Of a DNA stretch of 64,000 nt, positions 44,059 to 53,199 are shown one piece after another (within the stretch, counting starts at the first letter, position 1; each line of letters opens with the position of its first letter). The notes beneath the pieces were generated by a model. The model was not told the origin of the DNA and ran no database searches. It worked only from the letters and a program-made list of their open reading frames with translations. The DNA lies in assembly GCF_001927285.1 (NCBI RefSeq), contig NZ_MSIG01000010.1, forward strand, positions 62,001-126,000. The letters are read 5' to 3'. The position numbers and the translations under genes were made by a program. Source of the DNA: Mongoliimonas terrestris. GTDB taxonomy: Bacteria; Pseudomonadota; Alphaproteobacteria; Rhizobiales; Pleomorphomonadaceae.

Positions 44059-47000
44059 TCATCCGACAGCCTCCAACCGCTCTGCCAGCGTGGCGATTCG
44101 GGCGCTTTCCTCCTCGATGGCGATCCGGACGAGCACCCGGTCGTCTTTCGCCGCGACGAGCGGTTCGTCGAGATCGGCCGCAAGCGCGGTCGCCGCCTCG
44201 GCGTCCCCCAGCGTGCAGGCGAGCGCCTGCGGGCCGAGGTCGACGCGCCGGATGCCGAGGGCGCGCGCGACCACGCGCAGCCGCAGCACGGCGAGGAAGG
44301 CCTGCACCGGCGGCGGCGGCGCGCCGAAGCGGTCCTTCATCTCCTCGGCGAACGCCTCCACGCCGTCCGGATCGCCAAGCCGATAGGCCCGAGCGTAGAG
44401 GTCCAGGCGCACGTCCGGCTCCGGCACGAAGTCCGGCGGAATGCGGCCGAGGTCGACGCCCCGGATCTCCGGCGGCGGCGTCTCGTCCACCGCCGTGCCG
44501 GCTTCCCGCAGAAGCGCCCGCTCCAGCATGTGCCGGTAGAGACCGGCGCCGATCAGCTTCACATGGCCGGTCTGGTCCTCGCCGAAGAGGTCGCCGGCGC
44601 CGCGCTGGTCGAGGTCGGACGCCGCGATCGCGAAGCCCGCCCCCAGCTGGTCGAGCGCCACCAGGGTCGCCAGCCGCTTGGCCGTCGCCTCGGCGGGCGG
44701 CGCGTCCGGGTCGGTGAAGAGCAGCGCCACGCCGCGCCGGGTGCCGCGTCCCACGCGCCCGCGCAGCTGGTGCAGCTGGGCAAGGCCGAAGCGGTCCGCG
44801 TGCCAGAGCAGCATGGTGTTCACCCGCGGCATGTCGAGCCCGCTCTCCACGATGGACGTGGCGAGGAGCACGTCGCCCTCGCCGCGCCCGAAGGCGAGCA
44901 GCGTCCGGTCGATCACGTCGGCCGGCAGGCGGGCGTGGAGGACGGCGACGGCAAGGTCCGGCGCGATCGCGGCGAGCCGCGCCGCCATGGCGTCCAGATC
45001 CTCGATGCGCGGGCAGACGACGAAGCTCTGCCCCCGGCGGCGCGCTTCGGCGCGAAGCGCCTGGGCGGCCGCTTCGTCGCTCCACGGCAGCACGCGGGTG
45101 GCGATCGGCCGGCGGAGCGCCGGGGGCGTCGCCACCACGCTGATGTCGCTGAGGCCCGCAAGGGCGCCCTGCAGGGTGCGCGGAATGGGCGTCGCCGTCA
45201 GGGTGAGCACGTGCGCATCGGCGCCGAGCGCCCGAAGCGACGCCTTCTGGGCGGCCCCGAACCGCTGCTCCTCGTCGATCACCAGGAGGGCGAGGTCCGG
45301 GATGGAGACGCCCTTGGCGGCGACCGCGTGGGTGCCGACCACGACGCGGACCGACCCGTCGGCAAGTCCGGCGCGAACGGCCGCGCGCTCCTTCTCCGGC
45401 ACGAAGCGGGAGAGGTGCCCGACCGTGATGCCGAGGCCGCGGAAGCGCTCCGCCACGGTCTGCATGTGCTGGCGCGCCAGCACCGTGGTCGGCGCCACCA
45501 GCGCCACCTGGTGGCCGGCGAGGGCCACGGCCGCGATGGCCCTAAGCGCCACCTCCGTCTTGCCGTAGCCGACGTCGCCGCAGACGAGCCGGTTCATCGG
45601 CCGCCCGGCGGCCAGATCGGCCAGCACCGCCTCGATGGCCCGGCCCTGGTCCGGCGTCTCCGCATAGCCGAAGCCGGCGGCGAAGCGCTCCATCCGGTCG
45701 GCCGGCGGGCGGATCGCCGGCGCCGCGCGCTCGGCCCGCTCCCGGGCCGCCGCCGCAAGCCGCGCCGCCGCCTCGCCGAGGGCAGCCTCCACCTTCGCGC
45801 GGCGCTTCGGCCAGGCGTCGCCGTCGAGCCGGTCGAGGGTCACGGCGTCCGGGTCGCCGCCATAGCGCCAGATCCGGTCCATCTCGGCGACCGGCACCAT
45901 CAGCACCGCGCCGCCCGCATACTCCAGCCGGACGGTCTCGCCCCCTTCGCCGGCGACAGCCTCCAGGCCGCGGAGAATGCCGAGCCCGTGGTCCACGTGG
46001 ATCACCGCGTCGCCGACCGCCAGACCGCCGTCGCTCATCAGCGCCTCGGCGGCCGTCTGATGGGCGGGTGCGCGGTGCGCGCGCCGCCCGAGCACGTCGG
46101 AGGCGGTGACGACGACAAGCCGCTCGCCGGCAAGACGCACGCCGGTCGGCAGGTCCGCCGCGATCCCCAGCAGCGAACCCGCCGGCGCCCGGAGCGCATC
46201 GCCCGCCGCGTCGACCGGCTCCGGCGTCCGGCCGAGACGCCTTGCGAGCGCCGTGCCGTCGCGCGGGTCGGCGGCGGCGATGAGCACCCGGTCGCCCGCC
46301 TGAAGCGCCGCGTCAACGTGGGTGCGAAAGGCCGCGGCGCCGCCACGCCTTGCCGCGAACAGCGGCACGGGTGCGGTGTCCCCGATGCCAAGATCCGTTG
46401 CCGCGGCGAGCACCCGTTCCGCCGTCGCCCGGTCGAGGAGCATGCGGCGCGCGCGGTGATCGTCCGCCGCCTGGTCGAGGATGGCCGCCGCCCGCCGGCG
46501 CGCGGCCGGCTCCACGAGAACCGCGGCGTCTCCCATCAGCGCGAACAAATCATCGAGCGTGCCGTAGAGCCCCGGCAGGTCGGCCTCCAGCGCCAGATCC
46601 CGCTCGCGTTCGGTGCCCGGTTCACCCGACTGAGGATCCGGTTCCGCGTCCGGCTCCACGGCTTCCGACGTCGGCCAGAGGTCCACGTACGCGATGCCGT
46701 TGGTGGTGGTGCGCTGGCTGAGCGGGTCGAAGCGGTGAATGGCGGTCACCCGGCCGTCCGCATGATCGAGCCGGAACGGCGCCGCCGCGTCGGCCGGATA
46801 GACGTCGATCACCTGGCCGCGGATCGCCACCTCGCCCGGCTCGTCCACCCGGTCGTCGAAGGCCCATCCGGTGCGCACGAGAAAACGCCGGAAGGCGGCA
46901 AGATCAAGCGGCGCGTCGACCGAGAGCGGGAAGACCGTTTCGGCGAGAAGCCGGGCGGGCGGCAGCCGCTGCAGCGCCGCGTCGGCGGTGGTGACCACGA

Positions 47001-47358
47001 GGCGCGGCTCAGGCGACCCGGACGCCAGCCGCCGGATCACCGCCACCCGCCGCCCCATGACGGCGCGCGACGGCGACACCGCCTCGCCAGGCGGCACGTC
47101 CCAGCGTGGCAGGAGCAGGATCTCGCCGACAGGCCCGAGGCCGGAGAGGGCGGCGGCGAGCGCGCTTGCCCGGCCCTCGTCGCCCATCAGCACCAGCCGG
47201 TCGCCCGCGGCGGGCTCGGCCGCCAGCCGGATCGCGACGGCGGCGATCGGGTCCGCGCTTCCGCCCGCGCGGGCCGGTGCGCCGGACGCCGGCGCGCTGG
47301 ATGACGGCTCGGGCGTTCGGCCGGCCGGCCGCGTGGGATCGATGGTGCCGTCCGCCAT
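44059..47358 (-). CDS. mfd: Mfd-type transcription-repair coupling factor
   Basis: A 1099-residue DNA translocase, which would release stalled RNA polymerase and recruit UvrA. The UvrB-like N-terminal module is present (LLPRWDVPPGEAVSPSRAVM), then the polymerase-interaction region (VIHVDHGLGILRGLE, GGAVLMVPVAEMDRIWRYG) and the helicase: LVCGDVGYGKTEVALRA, DEEQRFG, LTATPIPRTLQ, ATSIVESGLDMP, QLRGRVGRG and the translocation motif LDQLGAGFAIAASDLDQRGAG. It is ~50-70 residues shorter than most Mfd proteins and somewhat divergent, so it could be a second, Mfd-like paralogue. It is divergent from the paoABC-type operon. Confidence 0.78.
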   Translation of the reverse strand: MADGTIDPTRPAGRTPEPSSSAPASGAPARAGGSADPIAAVAIRLAAEPAAGDRLVLMGDEGRASALAAALSGLGPVGEILLLPRWDVPPGEAVSPSRAVMGRRVAVIRRLASGSPEPRLVVTTADAALQRLPPARLLAETVFPLSVDAPLDLAAFRRFLVRTGWAFDDRVDEPGEVAIRGQVIDVYPADAAAPFRLDHADGRVTAIHRFDPLSQRTTTNGIAYVDLWPTSEAVEPDAEPDPQSGEPGTERERDLALEADLPGLYGTLDDLFALMGDAAVLVEPAARRRAAAILDQAADDHRARRMLLDRATAERVLAAATDLGIGDTAPVPLFAARRGGAAAFRTHVDAALQAGDRVLIAAADPRDGTALARRLGRTPEPVDAAGDALRAPAGSLLGIAADLPTGVRLAGERLVVVTASDVLGRRAHRAPAHQTAAEALMSDGGLAVGDAVIHVDHGLGILRGLEAVAGEGGETVRLEYAGGAVLMVPVAEMDRIWRYGGDPDAVTLDRLDGDAWPKRRAKVEAALGEAAARLAAAARERAERAAPAIRPPADRMERFAAGFGYAETPDQGRAIEAVLADLAAGRPMNRLVCGDVGYGKTEVALRAIAAVALAGHQVALVAPTTVLARQHMQTVAERFRGLGITVGHLSRFVPEKERAAVRAGLADGSVRVVVGTHAVAAKGVSIPDLALLVIDEEQRFGAAQKASLRALGADAHVLTLTATPIPRTLQGALAGLSDISVVATPPALRRPIATRVLPWSDEAAAQALRAEARRRGQSFVVCPRIEDLDAMAARLAAIAPDLAVAVLHARLPADVIDRTLLAFGRGEGDVLLATSIVESGLDMPRVNTMLLWHADRFGLAQLHQLRGRVGRGTRRGVALLFTDPDAPPAEATAKRLATLVALDQLGAGFAIAASDLDQRGAGDLFGEDQTGHVKLIGAGLYRHMLERALLREAGTAVDETPPPEIRGVDLGRIPPDFVPEPDVRLDLYARAYRLGDPDGVEAFAEEMKDRFGAPPPPVQAFLAVLRLRVVARALGIRRVDLGPQALACTLGDAEAATALAADLDEPLVAAKDDRVLVRIAIEEESARIATLAERLEAVG

Positions 47359-47501
47359 AAGGGCCTCGCCGGTGGGTTGCCGGCATGGGGGCCTCGCCGG
47401 TGCGGTGGGGTGAACGTCCCTGCCGTCCGCCCGTTCCGCCGGAACCCACCCGGGTTCGACACGTTGAGAAGCAACCCAGCCGATCCAGCCAGGAGCCCGC
47501 C

Positions 47502-47984
47502 TTGCCCGTAGATTCTCCCGTCGTGCCGGTGGCCCTCACGGTCAACGGCAAGCCCGAGCGGCTTGAGGTCGACCCGCGCACCACGCTCCTCGACGCCCTC
47601 CGCGACCGGCTGCACCTTTCCGGCACCAAGAAGGGCTGCGGCCTTGGCCAGTGCGGCGCCTGCACCGTTCTGGTGGACGGCCGCCGGGTGGTCTCCTGCC
47701 TCACCCTGGCGGTGATGAACGACGGCGCATCGGTCACCACCATCGAGGGCCTCGGCACGCCGGACGCCCTCCACCCCATGCAGGCCGCCTTCGTCGCCTG
47801 CGACGCCTTCCAGTGCGGCTACTGCACGCCGGGGCAGATCCTTTCCGCCGTCGCCCTCATCGACGAGGGCCACGCCGGCAGCGACGAGGAGATCCGCGAG
47901 CATATGTCGGGCAACCTCTGCCGCTGCGGCGCCTACGCCAACATCGTCGAGGCGATCCGCACCGTCGCCGGCCAGGAGGGCTGA
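47502..47984 (+). CDS. aldehyde oxidoreductase 2Fe-2S subunit, PaoA-like
   Basis: A 160-residue subunit with two [2Fe-2S] clusters: GCGLGQCGACTVLVDG with VSCLTL, and QCGYCTPGQILS with NLCRCGAYANIV. It belongs to the xanthine oxidase family, closest in pattern to PaoA/YagT, but it lacks the Tat signal of E. coli PaoA and should be cytosolic. TTG at 47502 is taken as start because AGGAG lies 6 bases upstream; a GTG 21 bases later is another option. First gene of the second molybdenum-hydroxylase operon. Confidence 0.88.
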   Translation: MPVDSPVVPVALTVNGKPERLEVDPRTTLLDALRDRLHLSGTKKGCGLGQCGACTVLVDGRRVVSCLTLAVMNDGASVTTIEGLGTPDALHPMQAAFVACDAFQCGYCTPGQILSAVALIDEGHAGSDEEIREHMSGNLCRCGAYANIVEAIRTVAGQEG

Positions 47985-47988
47985 TCCC

Positions 47989-48978
47989 ATGCGCGCCTTC
48001 ACCTACGAGCGCCTCGACGGCGACAGCGCCGCCCGGCGGCGGGCCGATACGACCGACAGCGCCTATGTGGCCGGCGGCACCGACCTCCTGCAGCTGATGC
48101 AGGAGGGCATCGCCGCCCCGCGCGCCCTCCTCGACGTGTCGCGCGTCGGCACAGACGGCGTCACCGCCGAACTCGACGGCATCCGGATCGGCGCCGGCAC
48201 CCGGCTGACCGACGCGATCGAGGATCCGACCGTCGCCGCTCGCCTGCCGCTCGTCGCCGAGGCCCTGGCCGCCTCCGCCTCGCCGCAGGTGCGCAACATG
48301 GCGACCATCGGCGGCAACCTCCTGCAGCGCACCCGCTGCCTCTACTTCCGCGACGTGACGACGCCCTGCAACAAGCGCGAGCCCGGCTCCGGCTGTCCGG
48401 CGCAGGCGGGCGAGAATCGGCTGAACGCCATTCTCGGCGGCAGCGCCCACTGCATCGCCACCCATGCCTCGGACCTTGCCGTCGCCCTCGTGGCGCTCGA
48501 CGCGGAGGTGATCGTGGAGCGGCGGAACGGCGAGCGCTCCATCCGCCTCGCCGACTTCTATCGCCTGCCCGGCGACACGCCGCACCGGGAGACGCACCTG
48601 GAACCGGGAGACCTCATCACCGCCGTCTTCGTGCCCATCGCGGCGACGGGGCTCTCCTCCCGCTACCTGAAGCTTCGCGACCGGGCCTCCTTCGAGTGGT
48701 CGCTGGTCTCCGCCGCCGTCGCCCTCAAGATCGACGACGGGGAAGTCACCGCCGCCCGAGTGGCGGCCGGCGGCGTCGGCACGGTGCCCTGGCGGCTGCC
48801 CATGGTGGAAGACCGGCTCCTCGGTCGCACGATCGACGTCGCCACGCTCCAGCTCGCCGCCGAGGCGGCGGCCGAGGGCGTCGACCCGCGCCCGGGCAAC
48901 GCCTTCAAGGTCCCGCTGCTCGTCAACGCCGTGGCGCGCGCCCTCGCCGCCGTGGCCGATCAGGAACTTGCCCGATGA
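47989..48978 (+). CDS. aldehyde oxidoreductase FAD subunit with extra 4Fe-4S motif, PaoB-like
   Basis: A 329-residue FAD-binding subunit. FAD contacts are VAGGTDLLQLMQEG and MATIGGNLLQRTRC. The PaoB-specific insertion with Cys is complete: RCLYFRD, CNKREPGSGCPA and HCIATHASDLAVAL provide the four Cys that hold an additional [4Fe-4S] cluster in E. coli PaoABC. The start follows the previous stop by 4 bases and the end overlaps the next start by 4 bases. Confidence 0.9.
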   Translation: MRAFTYERLDGDSAARRRADTTDSAYVAGGTDLLQLMQEGIAAPRALLDVSRVGTDGVTAELDGIRIGAGTRLTDAIEDPTVAARLPLVAEALAASASPQVRNMATIGGNLLQRTRCLYFRDVTTPCNKREPGSGCPAQAGENRLNAILGGSAHCIATHASDLAVALVALDAEVIVERRNGERSIRLADFYRLPGDTPHRETHLEPGDLITAVFVPIAATGLSSRYLKLRDRASFEWSLVSAAVALKIDDGEVTAARVAAGGVGTVPWRLPMVEDRLLGRTIDVATLQLAAEAAAEGVDPRPGNAFKVPLLVNAVARALAAVADQELAR

Positions 48979-51128
48979 ACGCTCCCGCCCTTTCCGCCGT
49001 GATCGGCCAGCCGGTGAGCCGGGTCGACGGTCCTGCCAAGGTCACCGGCACCGCCCGCTACGCGGCCGAGTTCGTGCCCGACGGCCTCGCCTACGCGTCC
49101 GTCGTCTCCGCCACCATCCCGCGCGGCCGCATCCGCGCGCTCGACACGTCCGCCGCGGAAGGGATGCCGGGCGTGCTCGCCGTCGTCAGCCACCGGAACG
49201 CGCCGAAGCTCCCCTACCTGGAGCGCGACCAGCGCCCGCCGGTGGATCCGAAGTCCGGCGACCAGCTGAGGATGTTCCAGGACGACAAGGTGCTGTTCAA
49301 CGGCCAGCCGGTGGCCGTGGTGATCGCCGACAGCCAGCAGGAGGCGGATGCCGCCGCGCGCTGCATCGGCATCGCCTACGACGAGACCGAGCCGACCACC
49401 ACCTTCGATCCGGGCCGGGGCCGGCCGCCGAGCGAGGAGACCGCCAAGGGCGGGCGGCCGGGCGCGGCCGGGCGCGGCGACGGCGCGGCGGGCCTTGCCG
49501 AGGCTGCGACGACGGTCGACGTCACCTACGTGCAGGCGCGCGAGCACCACAACGCCATCGAGCCGCACGCCACCATCGCCCAGTGGGATGGCGACAGCCT
49601 GACGCTCTACGACAAGTCCCAGTGGGTGCAGAACGTGGTGGTGGAGATCGCCCACGTGTTCGGCATCGAGGCGGGGAAGATCCGCGTGATCTCGCCCTTC
49701 GTCGGCGGCGCCTTCGGCTCGGCGCTCCGCACCTGGCCGCACGTGACCATCGCGGCGATCGCCGCGAAGATGACCGGCCGGCCAGTGCGGGTGGAGCTCA
49801 GCCGGCGGCAGCTCTATCACTCGGTCGGCTTCCGGCCGCACACCCTGCAGCGTGTCCGCCTCGGCGCCGCGCCGGACGGACGGCTGACCGCCATCCTCCA
49901 GGACGCCGCCGCCCAGGTGGCGACCTATGAGGAATATGCCGAGACGACGCTGCAGCCGGCCGAGACCACCTACAGCTGCCCGAACGTTGCGACCGCCTAT
50001 CGTCTGGTGGAGATGGACACCAACTCGCCCTGTCCGATGCGCGGACCCGGCATCGTGACCGGCCTCTACGCGCTGGAGGCGGCGATGGACGAGCTCGCCG
50101 TCGCGCTCAACGTGGACCCGGTGGCGTTGCGCCTGAAGAACCACGCCGACATCAACGAGAAGACCGGCCTGCCCTGGTCGTCGAAGGCGCTGAAGGCCTG
50201 CTACGAGACGGCCGCCGAACGCTTCGGATGGGCCGACCGGATCGCCGCCCCGCGGTCGATGCGGATCGGCACCGACCTCGTCGGCTACGGCATGGCGACC
50301 GCCATCTACCACGCGGACCGGGCGCCGGCGGAGGCGGAGGTGATCCTCTTCGCCAACGGCACGGCGGTGGTCCGCACCGCCGCCTCGGACATGGGACCGG
50401 GCACCTATACGTCGATCACCCAGATCGCCGCCGACGAACTCGGCCTGCCGGTGGAGGCGATCCGGTTCGAACTCGGCGACAGCACCTTGCCGATGGCGCC
50501 GGTGCACGGCGGCTCGATCACCCTCGTCAGCGTCGGCAGCGCGGTCGCGGAGGCCTGCGCCGCGGTCCGGCAGAAGCTGGAGGCGCTGACGGGCGAGGGC
50601 TCGATCGCCGAGCGGCTGCGGGCGAACGGCCTCGACCGGCTCGCCGCGTCCGCCAAGGCGTCGCCCGGCGAGGAGACCAAGCGCTACGCCTCCTCGGCCT
50701 TCGGGGCGGTGTTCGTGGAGGTGCGCGTCGACGAGGGGCTCGGCACCCTCCGGGTCAAGCGGATGACCGGCGCCTACGACGTCGGCCGGGTGATCAACCC
50801 GAAGATCGCCCGCAGCCAGTGCATCGGCGGGATGATGGGCGGGCTCGGCATGGCGCTGATGGAAGCGGCGGAGTGGGATCCCCGGTTCGGCAAGGTGATG
50901 AACGCCAATCTGGCCGAATACCTGGTCCCGGTCTGCGCCGACACGCCGGCGCTCGACGTCACCTTCGTGCCGTCCGAGGACACGGTGCTCAATCCGCTCG
51001 GCGCCAAGGGCCTCGCCGAGATCGCCATCTGCGGCGTCGCCCCGGCGATCGCCAACGCGGTGTTCCACGCCACCGGACGGCGCCAGCGGCACATTCCGAT
51101 CCGGCCGGAAGACCTGATCGGGACCTGA
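48975..51128 (+). CDS. aldehyde oxidoreductase molybdenum subunit, PaoC-like
   Basis: A 717-residue catalytic subunit binding molybdopterin cytosine dinucleotide. Marks are the start GQPVSRVDGPAKVTGTARYA, the substrate-side loop CPMRGPGIVTGLYALEAAMD, GPGTYTSITQIAADELGLP and the catalytic Glu in LGAKGLAEIAICG. E. coli PaoABC oxidises a broad range of aldehydes in the periplasm; this one has no export signal. It is clearly distinct from the form II CoxL in the same window. Confidence 0.92.
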   Translation: MNAPALSAVIGQPVSRVDGPAKVTGTARYAAEFVPDGLAYASVVSATIPRGRIRALDTSAAEGMPGVLAVVSHRNAPKLPYLERDQRPPVDPKSGDQLRMFQDDKVLFNGQPVAVVIADSQQEADAAARCIGIAYDETEPTTTFDPGRGRPPSEETAKGGRPGAAGRGDGAAGLAEAATTVDVTYVQAREHHNAIEPHATIAQWDGDSLTLYDKSQWVQNVVVEIAHVFGIEAGKIRVISPFVGGAFGSALRTWPHVTIAAIAAKMTGRPVRVELSRRQLYHSVGFRPHTLQRVRLGAAPDGRLTAILQDAAAQVATYEEYAETTLQPAETTYSCPNVATAYRLVEMDTNSPCPMRGPGIVTGLYALEAAMDELAVALNVDPVALRLKNHADINEKTGLPWSSKALKACYETAAERFGWADRIAAPRSMRIGTDLVGYGMATAIYHADRAPAEAEVILFANGTAVVRTAASDMGPGTYTSITQIAADELGLPVEAIRFELGDSTLPMAPVHGGSITLVSVGSAVAEACAAVRQKLEALTGEGSIAERLRANGLDRLAASAKASPGEETKRYASSAFGAVFVEVRVDEGLGTLRVKRMTGAYDVGRVINPKIARSQCIGGMMGGLGMALMEAAEWDPRFGKVMNANLAEYLVPVCADTPALDVTFVPSEDTVLNPLGAKGLAEIAICGVAPAIANAVFHATGRRQRHIPIRPEDLIGT

Positions 51129-51371
51129 TCGGCAAAGGCCCGCTCGGAACGCTCGATGAGGCGATGACGTCAGCCATCACCTTTCGGCGAGCGGCGCCGT
51201 TTCGTCACGCGAACGGGAGGCCGATGCGTTAGGGGAAGGCGGGCGGGAGCAGCTACACCCCCTTTTTCGGGATCGCCACAGCCCGCTCGCCGCTTCTTGC
51301 CCGCCCGGACACCGCCCTTTCGTGCCCGGGTCTTGCCTTGCCGCGCGGCCGCTGCCGCCGATGGACCCGAC

Positions 51372-52637
51372 ATGGACACCCGCACCGCCCCTCCTCGCCC
51401 CGCCGTGGCCACCGACCTGCGTTTTGCCGAGTTCGTCGGCATCGTCGCCCTGATGATGGGGCTGACGGCGCTCTCGATCGACTTCCTGCTGCCGGCCTTC
51501 CCGCCGATCGCGGACAGCTACGGCATCACCGACACCAACCAGCTCCAGTGGCTGGTCTACAGCTACATGATCGGCTTCGCCGTGATGCAGCTGGTCTACG
51601 GGCCGCTGTCGGACATCGTCGGGCGGCGGCCGGCGCTGATCGGCGGAACCCTCGTGTTTGCAGTGGGTTGCGTCCTCGCCCTGTTCGCGCCGAGCTTCGC
51701 CGTCCTCATCGCCGGCCGGGTGGTGCAGGGGATGGGCGCGGCGGCGGCGCGGGTGCTGGCCGTCTCCATCGTCCGCGACCGGTTCGGCGGACGCGACATG
51801 GCGCGGGTGATGTCCTTCGTGATGATGATCTTCATCACCGTGCCGATCTTCGCGCCGGCGCTCGGCGGGGTGGTGCTCCTCTTCGCCGACTGGCACATGA
51901 TCTTCGCCGTGATGCTCGGCCTCGGCGCCGTCCTGATCGCCTGGTTCGGCCTCCGGATGCCGGAGACGCTTCACCCGGACTACAGAATGCCCTTCTCCGT
52001 CAAGCGCATAGCCGACGCTGCCGTCCAGACGGTGACGAACCGGACGGCGCTCGGCTATGCCACCGGCATGGGCCTGATGACCGGTTGCCTGATGGGCTAC
52101 ATCGGCTCGGCGCAGCAGATCTTCGAGACCGAGGTCTATGCGCTCGGGGCCTGGTTTCCGCTCGCCTTCGCCCTGGTGGCGGTCGCCATGGGGATCGCGG
52201 CTTTCCTGAATTCCCGTTTCGTTTCAAGGGTCGGCATGCGGCGGATGGCGCATGGGGCGCTGGTCGGCTATGTCGGCGTGGCGCTGCTCCAGGTGGTGCT
52301 GGCGCTCGCCTACGGGGGACATCCGCCGCTCGTGCTCTTCCTCGTCCTGATGGCGGCGAACAACTTCCTGTTCAGCCTGACCCTGCCGAACTTCAACGCC
52401 ATGTCGATGGAGCCCCTGGGGGCGATCGCCGGCACCGCGTCCTCGCTGATCGGTTTCTACACGACGCTCGGCGGCGCCCTCCTCGGTCTCGTGGTCGGCC
52501 AGTCGTTCGACGGCACGGTGACGCCGCTCGCGACCGGCTTCCTGGTCCTCAGCGCGACCACGCTGGCGGTCGTGTTCTGGACCGAAAAGGGCCGTCTTTT
52601 CAAGCCTCAGACACCGATCGGCCCGACCGGCGCCTGA
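51372..52637 (+). CDS. MFS multidrug exporter, Bcr/CflA type
   Basis: A 421-residue major facilitator with 12 membrane helices. Bcr/CflA marks are ALSIDFLLPAFPPIADSYG in helix 1, the motif A loop GPLSDIVGRRPALIGG, and the motif C-like segment GAAAARVLAVSIVRDRFGG. It probably expels drugs or metabolites by proton antiport. ATG 51372 precedes MDTRTAPPRPAVATDLRF. It converges with the phosphoesterase gene, 6 bases apart. The 243 bases before it hold no gene. Confidence 0.88.
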   Translation: MDTRTAPPRPAVATDLRFAEFVGIVALMMGLTALSIDFLLPAFPPIADSYGITDTNQLQWLVYSYMIGFAVMQLVYGPLSDIVGRRPALIGGTLVFAVGCVLALFAPSFAVLIAGRVVQGMGAAAARVLAVSIVRDRFGGRDMARVMSFVMMIFITVPIFAPALGGVVLLFADWHMIFAVMLGLGAVLIAWFGLRMPETLHPDYRMPFSVKRIADAAVQTVTNRTALGYATGMGLMTGCLMGYIGSAQQIFETEVYALGAWFPLAFALVAVAMGIAAFLNSRFVSRVGMRRMAHGALVGYVGVALLQVVLALAYGGHPPLVLFLVLMAANNFLFSLTLPNFNAMSMEPLGAIAGTASSLIGFYTTLGGALLGLVVGQSFDGTVTPLATGFLVLSATTLAVVFWTEKGRLFKPQTPIGPTGA

Positions 52638-52643
52638 CCGGTC

Positions 52644-53186
52644 TCAGGCCCCTTCCCCGGGCTCCGGCGGCGCCTTCGGGCGCCGTTTCGTCGCCCTCGC
52701 CTCGAGCATCTCGGCGAGGGTGACCGGGCGATATCCCCAGGCGTCGACGCCCACGTCGATCTGGCGCGGCACCGGCTTCAGCCGGCCGTGGCTGTGGCCA
52801 TGGAGGTCGATGCAGCCCTTGCCCATCTTGTTCCAGGTGCGGAACGGATAGTGGCAGAGCACCAGCGGGATCCCGTCGATCTCCAGCTCCTTGTAGTGCT
52901 GAATGCTGGCGAAGTAGCCGGATGTCGTGGTCTCCGGACCGTCGTTGTTGCCTACAATCAGGTGTTTGTTGCCGTGTAGTGCGCCAAGTAGCCGGTCGAC
53001 GTGCCCTGCCGGCCGGCCGAGCGCGAAATCCCCCAGATGCCAGACCGTGTCGTCCGGCGCCACCCGCTCGTTCCAGGCCTCGATGAGGGCGGCGTCGTGG
53101 GTGGCAAGGTCCGGATAGGGCCGCCGGTCGATCCGCAGCACCCGCGGGTCGGCGAAGTGGGTGTCGCTGGTGAACCAGACCGTCAT
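52644..53186 (-). CDS. calcineurin-like metallophosphoesterase
   Basis: A 180-residue phosphoesterase with all metal-binding blocks of the family: FTSDTHF (residues ~5-11), HLGDFALG, GNND, LCHYPF and HGHSHG. Small members of this class are often nucleotide or phosphodiester hydrolases; the substrate cannot be named. It lies 13 bases downstream of glnD on the same strand and may be co-transcribed with it. Confidence 0.88.
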   Translation of the reverse strand: MTVWFTSDTHFADPRVLRIDRRPYPDLATHDAALIEAWNERVAPDDTVWHLGDFALGRPAGHVDRLLGALHGNKHLIVGNNDGPETTTSGYFASIQHYKELEIDGIPLVLCHYPFRTWNKMGKGCIDLHGHSHGRLKPVPRQIDVGVDAWGYRPVTLAEMLEARATKRRPKAPPEPGEGA

Positions 53187-53199
53187 GGCGCCCGACCGG

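Noticed and set aside
43957..47304. 1115-codon open frame opposite mfd
   Set aside because: Shadow of mfd; the helicase motifs on the minus strand settle the coding strand.
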